Shown here: positions 38,829-49,163 of the stretch, piece after piece
How the letters are laid out: every line of letters starts with the position of its first letter
Numbering within the stretch: the stretch's first letter is position 1
From: Anisakis pegreffii
Lineage: Eukaryota; Nematoda; Chromadorea; Rhabditida; Anisakidae
Reading direction: 5' to 3'
DNA length: 64,000 bases
Assembly (NCBI GenBank): GCA_035041965.1
Contig: JAPYMA010003028.1
Span: 62,001 to 126,000, forward strand
Notes under the pieces: model-generated
Databases searched by the model: none
Told to the model about the DNA's origin: nothing
The model's input: the letters and a program-made list of their open reading frames with translations, nothing else
Made by a program: the position numbers and the translations under genes

Positions 38829-40155
38829 AACGTTTCATTGGATCGTTCGAAATGATCGTCGATTGAGTTCATCACTGTTGTGATGACAGTTATGTATTGC
38901 AACTGTGAATAAAGCTCACTTGCTCTCTACTCTTTCGTTTCACCATGAAATACATCAAACACTGGTATTACTCGACTCATTTAAAGAAATAATAATTCAG
39001 ACTAATCGAGAAGGTTTTGTCAAAAAACTGGAGATATGCAATGCTCTAACCTGATTGGGCAGCTCTGAGGTTCCACAATCAGCACCAGGCTGAACGGAGG
39101 CATTCACATGTTCAAGGAAGCCGGGGAGTCTCAATTAAATGCGGAAGTCTCAAAATCCTGCGCAACATTTTTTGAACTATCTAAATGGGATACAGATTTG
39201 AGACTGGAAGTCCTTCGATAGAGAATTATTGATTCAGTATTCCACATTTGATTCAAAACGAGATCAAATTTAAACGATTGCCATAGGCCATGTGATGCAT
39301 TTGAACTGTGGAAGATCAGCGCTGCAATTTTGTGAGTTCACGCACATGGTTTAGGCCGTCATGCTTCAGTTACAATCGCGTTCATGGTTGATTCTAATGG
39401 TGGCAATATATCAGATTAAAACATCGTGAGAGATCTCCAATTCGGCGACTTGATAGGCGCAAATCTTCACTGGCGAAAGTTGCCTGCCCGCTCATTTCTT
39501 CACGGAAAATTTAGAATTCCATTCAAGAGCATGATCCTACTGTCAGCTGCAGCACAAACGAAGACGAGATGGTGTTATTTCATCAAAAATAACTATTCGT
39601 TGGTTGTTATTAGAATGTTCGATTTGAATACAATAGAATGTCTCATTGCATTGTTCAAATGAATAGAGGAATTCAAGAACATGCGAAATCATTCGAATGC
39701 TGGACCAATTGTTGAAGACGAGCAATTCCATGCCGAACAAACAACTTTTATCGTAACCATTGTCATTACGGAGTTTGTGAAGCTGTCGCCTCAAAAGATT
39801 GACGCTTACGAATGCGAGAATCTGAATTATTCATCACATTAAATTTCTTTTCCTGAAAAGATTTTCCCAAACTACACGTTAACAACCGACCAAACAATGG
39901 AAATATGACAATGCAATCATCATGAAACCCACTCAAATCACGCTATATATAAGCACCCGTCAAATCGCCGAATTATCACTGATCAAATGCGATGCCAACT
40001 GCTTCACGTGGCCTATCGCCGTTCAACCATTTCCCCCTTTTAGGATAAATCCACCTTTAAACATTCTCGAGAACAATTTCCAAAGCTTATAATTTAAATT
40101 CTGAACATCACATATCGGGATCCAGTTGAGACTCAACCTTTGGTGATAATTTCAG
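38829..40155. other. intergenic P4/P5, start of the duplicated unit
   Basis: From about 39.0 kb this sequence is repeated upstream of P6 (about 44.1-45.2 kb), with parts repeated upstream of P7 and P8. It contains the P5 core promoter. An 83-codon minus-strand frame is conserved only because the DNA is duplicated. Confidence 0.6.
39944..39953 (+). promoter_or_regulatory. TATA box of P5
   Basis: TATATATAAG 203 bp upstream of the start codon. It is followed about 20 bp later by TTATCACTGATCAAATG, a block also conserved upstream of P6, P8 and (with one change) P7. Confidence 0.6.
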
Positions 40156-43100
40156 ATGTCCTCAGCAATCCAGTTCTTCATCGTTTTGCTTGCGTTGTCA
40201 TGTGCGACTGACGCCCTATATAGGTGAGACAATGTGTTCATAACCTCTTCAAAGCATTTTCAGCAACGTAGGCCCATAATTTCTAGAAAATACCTATCGA
40301 GTGCCTTGATCATTAGAAATTGAAGGGTTTGGAGAAAACAGCATGAGAGTTTGGAGAAATTGAATGTATTGAAGACCGGGGGGGGGGGTTTTCGAGGAGT
40401 ATTTTGAGGATACTTGTTTAGGTCAAAATCCCGATCCAGTTGATCTACAGAGTGAATTTTTGGTGGGGTGATCGACGTAAGATTTCAGGGTACAACTGAC
40501 CAGAAGAAAACGAATACTGAACGCCGAATCAAAAAGAAAACCCTCGTCCAGTCGGTCTTTCCGTTACTCCCCCAATATTTTTACGTACCCGCCAATGTTG
40601 GCGGAAGAACAATACGATTTGCCGTTGAATAATTACAAGAACAGCTTTTACACGGGAACAATCACAATTGGACTACCACCGCAGGAATTCGAGGCGAGTT
40701 TTTATCATTTTGAAAACAAAGTATAGCAGCTTAAGATGGGCAGCTCGTTAAAGAGATGTGGATGTGAATTTTGACTCAGTGTTGATCCTCACTGAGCGAA
40801 TAGATACAACTTTCTATCACAATCTGCACAATAAGGTCAGATTACTCTGATGAAAGCACCGTCAATGACCATACATATTCAATAGGTGGTTTTCGACACC
40901 GGATCACCTCGTTTATGGGTAAACTGTGCGGGTTGCTTGGCTGAGGAGTGTCAGAAACGTGCGGCGTTCTATTGTTCTCATTCATATACATGTTCTCTGG
41001 TGGATGCAAAACCAAAACCCATTCAGTACGCCCTTGGCAAAAGTTCGGGTCGTATTGACGAAGATTTTGTTTGTGTAAGTTTATCGTGGTCTATCTTGAG
41101 TTGGTCATGTTTTGTAAGCTTCGATCTGTTTCATTCTCTTCAGGTATGCCTGAAAATGGTGGTTATTATTGATCAGATCTTCTACTCGGCCAGTTCGCGT
41201 CCTCGAATTTCCGTCGAGGAGCGAACTGGCCGAGTTGAGCGTTTGTTCTGACTGTTGTCTTAGGTAGTGATGATGTTTAGCAAATAAGAAGAGATAATCC
41301 TGATGGAAAACGCTTTGTAATGTAATGACGAGTAATCGCTTTGTAATAACAGCTTTGTAATGACGACCAGTCTGAAAATGATTGGTCGTCATTACAAAGC
41401 TGTTCGAAGCTTTCGCAAAATTCGAATTCATAAAGCGAATTAGTTCAGAGATATGATCGAGTGAGAACTTTTTCACTTTTTGTTATACATTGCATTTGTT
41501 CGTTTCTCAACAGAGAATGGAGAAAACGAAATTATAGATTGGCAATGCAGTCAGTGGATTTTGCAGCGGTAAGAGTCAAAATTTCACGTGTGCAATGCAA
41601 AGAAGTGAAATAGGCGTAAGTTTGTCCAAATTTCAATCCGAAAATGTTCAAGAGTAATCTATTCTACAGAAATTTGTACTGTTGAAAGCTTGAAAGTGGG
41701 TAGATGTAATCCGTATGTGACAATTTTGAGAATGGGGAAGATGGAGTTTTTGGTTTGCCTGCGGAAGGATTTTGGCCGGAGGTTGAGCCTGCCATAGGGC
41801 AGTTTCTTCGATATTCAGAGTATTATGTTGTACAGAAAGCTATACAGCTGGAGGATTGAAAGTGGATAGATATAATCCGTGCTTGATAATTTTAAGGATT
41901 TTATCGATGGCATATTTGGTTTCTCTGCGGAGGGGCAGGAGCCGGGGAGCGAGTCTGCAATGGGGCAGTTTCTTCGACATTCTAATTGCAAGGATAAAAA
42001 AGTCGGGTTCTGGATGAACAGAGATTTAGAGGCGGAAAACGGTGGAGAGGTGACGATATGTGGTGTGGATAAAACTCATTATCAGGTTATCCCTCTTCGC
42101 GAATTTCAGACAGTAGTTGGTGCATCGCAGTAACCTTTTCCACGACTGAAATACACTTTTCCACTGGGTATTTTAGTCGCTTTGCTCGATACATTTTGTC
42201 AGTATTTCGGAATGATCACGATAAGATAAACTTCTTATGAATAATGAAGCGGATAATTGTTCGGAAAGTCATTCACAATGATAATTCGTTCTGTCAAGGG
42301 TGATCTCGTGTGGATTCCGCTCGAGCATGGACCGCATTGGTACGTCCGAATGGATGACGTGCTTATCGGTTCACATCGGATGTCGTTAGGTCAAACCGTA
42401 GCGTCCATCGACTCTGGTTGGTCGCATATGGCTGCTCCATCCGAAGATTATAACAAGGTAACTTTCTAGCCAAGGAATTGTTAATGAATTTCCGGTCAGT
42501 GACTTAGTCGAGTCGGCCAGGTTACTTCACATGTCTGATTTTTCAGTTGTCTATTTTGGGTCATTTATCACTGAAATAGTTCGATTTTAAACAACCTACG
42601 TTTACGTAGTGAAGGAGCTTTTTTGAGTAATGTTGAACAAAATGAACTAAGATTGGTAGCTTCTTGGACCATTTCAGATAGCAAATATCTTGAATGCGAC
42701 GAAAGTAATGTACGTGAATTTTGTCGTACTGTTATGTCGTTGTTCGAGCGTTGATGAGCTTCCAACATTGACATTCGTTTTGAATGGAAACCCCTTCAGC
42801 ATTCCTCCGGAAGCGTATGCAGAAAAAGTAAGAAACACAATCATTCAATACTGATTTAATGCTGATTTAATGCCCGACTGTTGCTGGTCCTTTCGAATAA
42901 AGGCTCATAGCTGTTCATTTTCAGTATTTTTAGTGTGCAGTAATGAATCGTCGCAAAATAGAATGAAAAGTGGATTTTAGAGAAAATAGAATTGATTTGA
43001 ATGATCACGTCAATGTAGCCTGCTCTCCACGAATCAACATTCCGTATCTTATTCATGAAATGAATCAAAAGTTGCAATTTGCTTGCAGGAATTATTCAGT

Positions 43101-43226
43101 GATCGTTGCAAGATTAAGATTAACCCGTATAAAAAGTGGGTTCTCGGTGATGTTTTCCTGGGACAATACTACTCGGTGTTCGATTATGAGAACAAAAGAG
43201 TTGGATTGGCAAAAGCAACAACATAA
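40156..43226 (+). CDS. P5: atypical aspartic protease paralogue (DSGW second motif)
   Basis: Eight exons (40156-40223, 40489-40693, 40886-41074, 41538-41615, 41897-42085, 42299-42457, 42678-42827, 43089-43226) give 391 residues. Signal peptide [20 protein letters not shown]; the start directly follows TTTCAG. The propeptide is very basic (TRRKRILN). Intron 2 uses a GC donor (GAG|GCGAGT). Catalytic Asp95 sits in FDTGSPRLW, but the flap is QYALG instead of YGTG. The second motif is IDSGWS (Asp281, Trp284), with Trp replacing the conserved Thr/Ser. Exon 8 has [12 protein letters not shown] and stops at TAA after LAKATT. The fold is likely kept but activity is doubtful. Intron 4 contains a truncated copy of exon 5, and intron 3 contains two long hairpins. 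Confidence 0.88.
41184..41235. other. hairpin 1 in P5 intron 3
   Basis: ACTCGGCCAGTTCGC, a bulged G and TCCTCGA, a 7-nt loop, then the exact reverse complements: 22 paired positions with one bulge. The corresponding introns of P6, P7 and P8 lack it. Confidence 0.75.
41348..41404. other. hairpin 2 in P5 intron 3
   Basis: A perfect 22-bp inverted repeat (41348-41369 with 41383-41404) around a 13-nt loop. The CTTTGTAATGACGA core also occurs as degenerate direct copies just upstream. Absent from the paralogous introns. Confidence 0.8.
41695..41819 (+). pseudogene. truncated duplicate of P5 exon 5
   Basis: Lies in intron 4, upstream of the real exon 5 (41897-42085), and repeats its flank (GTGGGTAGATGTAATCCGT, then GACAATTTTGAG) and its first ~30 codons in frame ([10 protein letters not shown]...[10 protein letters not shown]). 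It then loses homology and ends without a donor site. It is more like the P6/P7 exon in places (VFGL), so it may be a relic of an older duplicate rather than a fresh copy. Confidence 0.75.
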
Positions 43227-43951
43227 GCAGTCGGGCATCATCCAACGCTTCCGTTTAAATAATATAACAAATGAATCACCTCATGTTGACCAGAATCATA
43301 TTGAACGATTGAACTGAGTAACAACAATGTCTCATTCAATTATGATCATTTTATTAATGAATGTTATTGAAATGTGGCACAGAACTGCTTATGTTACACT
43401 TCAAACGAATGCATCGACCAGAAACCATTTCATTGTGACAAATTGAAATCCTCTCAGCAAGTTGATAAAAACATCGAGAGAAATTCAGAAATACCGCATA
43501 ACCCCTTGACAAAGTCAACTGCAGCCATCATGACCTCTGAGCTAGTATTCGGCGGCCAAATACTGTTCAGAAACATTTTTCCACTTATTTTGGCGCTTGA
43601 AGTGATAAACAACATCATACATCATTATGATTCGGTCGTAATCGCCTTTGTGCATATCCTTTCATTAAATTTTTCATGATTCGAGTGTGGAGCGTCGAAT
43701 GTGCGTATTTTGGAATGAAAGAATTCGATATTTTCTGCACTGAAAGCCAAAAAAATGGAATTCTGCATAAACAGTATTTGTAATTGTCACCTGATCCTAT
43801 GCCTGGAATTTTATAGACGTTCAAAAGAATGGAATTTCTCATGTTCAGTCCATCCATACGTTCCTCTTAATGGTAACACAGTAAGACTTTGTATGGAAGC
43901 AGTAGCGTGCCAGTATTTCAAGACCCGAAATTTGGCGAACACTTCATAACA

Positions 43952-44061
43952 GTGAGCTGTCGAGCTCATAATGTGTTCATAAAGTTTGTCAGCAACGTAG
44001 GCCCATCATTTCTAGAAAACACCTATCGGGTGCCTTGATCACTGAAACAGCATGAGAATTT
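43952..44061 (+). pseudogene. orphan intron-1 fragment of an aspartic protease gene
   Basis: These 110 bp match the first 110 bp of P6 intron 1 (45263-45372) almost base for base and begin exactly at the GTGAGC donor, but the sequence before them is not exon 1. It marks a rearrangement breakpoint, or the last remnant of a lost paralogue, in the spacer. Confidence 0.75.
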
Positions 44062-44982
44062 CTTCACGAAATGCGTTGAACAATGGGAATATTTGACAAA
44101 CAAAAGGTCGACTTATCAAAACAAATAATAGTTTCTACTAATCGAGAAGGTTCTGCGAACGAGCCATAGATAAAGAATGCTCCAAACTGATTGGGGAGCT
44201 CTGAGTTTTCCCAGTCAACACCGGGCCGAACGGAGGCCTCCATGCGTTCGGATGGCACCTCAAGGGCTTGATCCTTTAAAAAGTTCTGTGCAGGTTTAAA
44301 ACTGAAATATCTGAATGGGATAGAGACATGAGATCAGCAGTCCTTTGCTAGAGACTTATTGATGCAGTATTTCCACATTTAATTCAGAAGGAGATCAGTG
44401 TGAAACTATTGTCATTAGTGATGTGATCGATAAATCAAATTAGAACGTCGTGAAAGATTTCCAACTGAGCGCTTCGATAGACGTGAATCTTCATCGGCGA
44501 AAATTTCTTGGCTGGGACACGTCGTTCATTTGATCATAGGAAATTTTGAATTTCATTCACGAACAATATCCTACTGTCGAACTCCATCACAAACGAAGAA
44601 GAAATGGTGTTATTTTACGAAAGACACCTATTCGCTGGTTGCTATTGGAATGCCTCACTTGAATATAACAGGATGTCTCATTGCATTGTTCCAATAAATT
44701 CGAAATTCAAGAAAAGAATATGCGAAATCATTTCATTGCTGAACCAATTGTTCAAAACGAGCAATTCCATGCAGAACCAACAACTTTTATCATAACCATT
44801 GTCATTAGGGAGTTTCCGAAGTTTTCTCTTCAAAAGGCTGACGCTTACGAATGCGAAAATCTGAATTATTCATCACATTATATTTCTTTTCTTGAAAAGA
44901 TTTTCCCAAACTACACGTTAACAACCGACCAAACAATGGAAATATGACAATGCAATCATCATGAAACCCACTCAAATCACGC

Positions 44983-44992
44983 TATATATAAG
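44983..44992 (+). promoter_or_regulatory. TATA box of P6
   Basis: TATATATAAG 203 bp upstream of the P6 ATG, the same distance as in P5 and P8. The TTATCACTGATCAAATG block follows. Confidence 0.6.
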
Positions 44993-45194
44993 CACCCGTC
45001 AAATCGTTGAATTATCACTGATCAAATGCGATGCCAACTGCTTCACGTGGCCTATCGCCGTTCAACCATTTCCCCCGTTTAGGATAAATCCACCTTTAAA
45101 CATTCTCGAGAACAATTTCCAAAGCTTATAATTTAAATTCTGAATATCACATACCGGGATCCAGTTGAGACTCAACTTTTGGTGATAATTTCAG

Positions 45195-47873
45195 ATGTCC
45201 TCAGCAATCCAGTTCTTCATCGTTTTGCTTGCGTTGTCATGTGCGACTGACGCCCTATACAGGTGAGCTATCGAGCTCATAATGTGTTCATAAGGTTTGT
45301 CAGCAACGTAGGCCCATCATTTCTAGAAAATACCTATCGGGTGCCTTGATCACTGAAACAGCATGAGAATTTGGAGAAATTTAATGTATTGGGGGTCGAG
45401 GGGCGCTTTTCGAGGAGTATTTTGAGGATACTTGTTTAGGTCAAAATCACGATCCAGTTGATCTACAGAGTGAATTTTTGGTGAGGTGATCGACGTAAGA
45501 TTTCAGGGTACAACTGACCAGAAGAAAACGAATACTGAACGCCGAATCAAAAAGAAAACCCTCGTCCAGTCGGTCTTTCCGTTACTCCGCCAATATATTT
45601 ACGTACCCGCCAATGTTGGCGGAGAAACAATACGATTTCCCGCTGAATAATCATAAGAACGTATTTTACACGGCAACAATCACAATTGGAGTGCCACCGC
45701 AGGATTTCGAGGCGAGTTTTCGTCCTTTTGGAAACAAAGTATAAGTAGCTTAACATGGGCAGCTCGTCAGAGACATTTGAACATGAATTTTGACTCAATG
45801 TTTATCCTCAGTGGGCGAAGAGACACAACTTTCTATCATAATCTACATATCAAGGTGAAATTATTTTGATGAAAGCACCTTCAACGATTACACATATTCA
45901 ATAGGTGGCAATCGATACCGGATCAGACCTGCTGTGGGTAAACTGTGCGGGTTGCTTGGCTGAGGAGTGTCAGGAACGTGGGGCGTTCGATTGCTCTAAA
46001 TCAGCAACATGTGTTCTGATGGAAGAGAAGCCAAAACCCATTCATTACGTCCAAGGCAATGCTTGGGGTCCGATTGACAAAGATTTTGTTTGCGTAAGTT
46101 TGTCTCGATCTATCTTTGAGTTCGTTATGTTATGTAACCTTCGATCTGTTCCATGCCCTTCAGTTATGCATGAAAGTAATGATTAGTATTGAACAGATCT
46201 TAAAGACCACATGACTGGTCTTCTTTATGAAGCCGTCCGAAACATGCACAAAACTCGAATTCATAAAGTGAATTACTTCACAAATATGATCGAGTGAGAA
46301 CTTTTTCACCTTTTGCTTTACGCTGCGTCTGCTTGGTTTTTCAACATAGGACGGAGAAAACAGAATTATAGATTGGCGATGCAAGCAGTGGATTTTGCGG
46401 CGGCATAAGACAAAATCTCACGTGTAGTCTTCAAAGAAATGAGTTAGACGTAAGTTTGTCCAAATTTCAATCCGAAAATGTTCGAGATTATTCTGTTCAT
46501 CGGAAAGGTGTGCTAATGGAAGCTTAAAAGTGGATAGATATAATCAGTGTATGACAATTTTGAGATATTGCAAGATGGAATTTTTGGTTTGTCTGCGGAA
46601 GGGGAATCGCCGGGGAGCGAGTCTGCGATGGGACAGCTTCTTCGATATTCCGGTTGCGAAGAGAAACAAGTCGCAATCTGGTTAAATAGACATTCAGAGG
46701 CGGAAAACGGCGGAGAGATGACAATATGTGGTCTGGACAAAAATCATTATCAGGTTATCCCTCTTCGCGAATTTCAGACAGTAACTAGTGCATCTCAGTA
46801 ACTTTTTTCCACATCATCGGTGTATTTCAGTCGTTTTGCTCGATACATTTTGTCAGCATTTCGGAATGATCACGATAAGATAAACTTCTTATGAATAATG
46901 AAGCGGATAATTGTTCGGAAAGTCATTCACAATGATAATTCGTTCTGTCAAGGGTGATCTCGTGTGGATTCCGCTCGAGCATGGACCGCAGTGGTACGTC
47001 CGAATGGATGACGTGCTTATCGGTTCACATCGGATGTCGCTAGGTCAAAACGAAGCGTTTTTCGACTCTGGTTGGACGATGATGGCTGCACCATACGAAG
47101 AATATCCCAAGGTAACTTTCATTGCAAGGAATTGTTAATGAATTTCCGGTCAGTGACTTAGTCGAGTCGGCCAGGTTACTTCACATGTCTGATTTTTCAG
47201 TTGTCTATTATGAGTCACTCAGCATTGAAAAAGTTCGATTTTAGACAACCTACGTTTACATTGTGAAGGAGCTTTTTTGAGTAATGGTTAACAGAATGAA
47301 GTAAAGTTGGTTGCTTCTTGGGCCATTTCAGATAGCAAATATCTTGAATGCGTCCATAGTACCGTACGGGGATGATCAAATATTGTCATGTCGTTGTTCG
47401 GGCGTTGATGAGCTTCCAACATTGACATTCGTTTTGCATGGAAACCCCTTCAGCATTCCTCCGGAAGCGTATGCAGTAAAAGTAAGAAATACAATCATTC
47501 AATACGTTCTGATTTAATGCCCGATTGGTGTTGATCCTCTCGGATCAAGGCTCATACATGTTCTTTTTCCGCCTTTTTAGAATGCAATAAGGAATCGTCG
47601 CAATATGAAATGAAAAGTTGATATTTGAATAGCAATTGATTTGAATGATCCCGTTAATGTAGCTTGCGCTTCAGGAATCAATGAAATTCGGTATCTGATT
47701 CATGAAACGAATCAAAAGTTGCATTTTGCTTGCAGGACCCTGTCAATGATCGCTGTAAAATTTCAATTGACCAGTATGAAGTATGGGTTCTTGGTGATGT
47801 TTTCCTGGGACAGTACTACTCGGTGTTCGATTATGAGAACAAGAGAGTTGGATTGGCAAAAGCAACAACATAA
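45195..47873 (+). CDS. P6: atypical aspartic protease paralogue (DSGW second motif)
   Basis: Eight exons (45195-45262, 45507-45711, 45905-46093, 46372-46449, 46565-46753, 46953-47111, 47332-47481, 47736-47873) give 391 residues with the same exon lengths as P5. The signal peptide is identical to that of P5. Intron 2 has a GC donor (GAG|GCGAGT). Asp95 is in IDTGSDLLW, the flap is HYVQG, and the second motif is FDSGWT (Asp281, Trp284). P5 and P6 are nearly identical across the start of exon 6 and diverge sharply just before the second Asp ([15 protein letters not shown] versus [15 protein letters not shown]), mostly by amino-acid-changing substitutions. The final exon is almost identical to that of P5. 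It is a recent tandem duplicate of P5, and its activity is doubtful for the same reasons. Confidence 0.88.
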
Positions 47874-49163
47874 GCAGTCGGGCATCATCCAACGCTTCCG
47901 TTTAAATAATATAACAAATGAATCACCTCATATTGACCACGATCATATTGAACGATTGATTTGAGTAACAACATTATCTCATTCAATTATGATCATTTTA
48001 TCAATGAATGTTATTGAAATGTGGCACAGAACTGCTTATGTTACACTTCAAACGAATGCATCAACCAGAAACCATTTCATTGTGACAAATTGAAATCCTC
48101 TCAGCGAGTTCACGAAAACATCGCGAGAAATTCAGAAATACCGCATAACCCCTTGACAAAGTCAACTGCAGCTCATCTTGAAATATGACCTCTGAGCTAG
48201 TATTCGGCGGCCAAATACTGTTCAGAAACATTTTTCAGTTACTTTGGCACTTGAAGTCAATATCAACATCGCATTTCGTCTGAGTGTAACACTTTATAAC
48301 GCCTTTTAATCGTCTTCCTATATTCATTACATTGAGTTTTTTATCAGTTCAGTGTGGGGCGTTGAACATGTGCATGTTGAAATGAAAGTATCGAACATAT
48401 TTCACAGTGAAACCAACAAATGGAAACGTGGAAACCAATATTTGTGATTACCACCCGAAGGTATGCCACAAAATATATAATTGTTTAGAAGGAACAAATC
48501 GTTCATTTATTCCCAGAAAATCCGGAATTGCATTCATCAACAACATCTTAATGTCAAATTACAGTACAAATGAAGATAAGGTGGTGTTATTTCACGATTG
48601 AAACCTATTCGTTGGTAGTTGTTGGAATGCTGCATACCAATACAATAGGATGTCTCATTGCATTGTCCAAATGAATGCAGGAATTCAAGAACATGCGAAA
48701 TCATTCGAATGCTGAAACATTTGTCGAAGACGAGCAATTCCATACAGCACAAACAGTTTTCATCATCACCATTGTAATAACAACATCTCTGAAGTTGCTG
48801 CATCAAAAGATGGGCGCTTATGAATGCGAGAATCTGAATCATTCATCAAATTACATTTGTTTTCATCAAAAGACTTTTCTAAAGCATACGTTAACAACTG
48901 AACATATAATACAAATACAACGATACAATCGTGATGAAACCCACTCAAATCACGCAATATTTAAGCACCATTGAAATCACCATATTATCAATGATCAAAT
49001 GCAATGCCAAATGGCATACGTAGACCATCGGCGCCGTACCTTTTCCATATTGTTTCGGATAATTGCATTTCCGAATTTTTCGAGAACAATTCCGAATTCA
49101 GGTTCTCAACATGACATTACGTGTTCCGTTCGAGTCCCAACGTTCCACATATTTCCAGGCGTG
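47874..49163. other. intergenic P6/P7, duplicated spacer
   Basis: A more diverged version of the P5/P6 spacer. The P7 promoter is near its right end. No independent gene seen. Confidence 0.55.
48956..48965 (+). promoter_or_regulatory. TATA-type element of P7
   Basis: AATATTTAAG 199 bp upstream of the ATG, at the position of the TATA box of P5, P6 and P8 but altered. ATTATCAATGATCAAATG follows. Confidence 0.4.

Larger units (their letters stand above)
43227..45194. other. intergenic P5/P6, duplicated spacer
   Basis: Downstream of P5 the sequence repeats after P6 (about 47.95-48.25 kb). At 43952-44061 a stray copy of intron 1 is embedded. From about 44.1 kb the P4/P5 spacer is repeated, ending in the P6 promoter. 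Confidence 0.6.

Noticed and set aside
39543..39794. 83-codon minus-strand frame, repeated at 52922-53173 and in altered form at 48537-48842
   Set aside because: Conserved because the whole spacer is duplicated. The P6 copy is disrupted, and there is no splice or start context, so I treat it as a shadow.
41695..41819. Mutually exclusive alternative exon 5 in P5
   Set aside because: The copy stops after about 30 codons without a donor and would remove half the exon, so a relic is more likely.
46754..46801. Alternative short protease ending by read-through of the exon 5 donor ([10 protein letters not shown]...SQ, similar in P5-P8)
   Set aside because: The read-through peptide is similar because the introns are recent duplicates. 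It would delete the second catalytic Asp, and the donor site is good.
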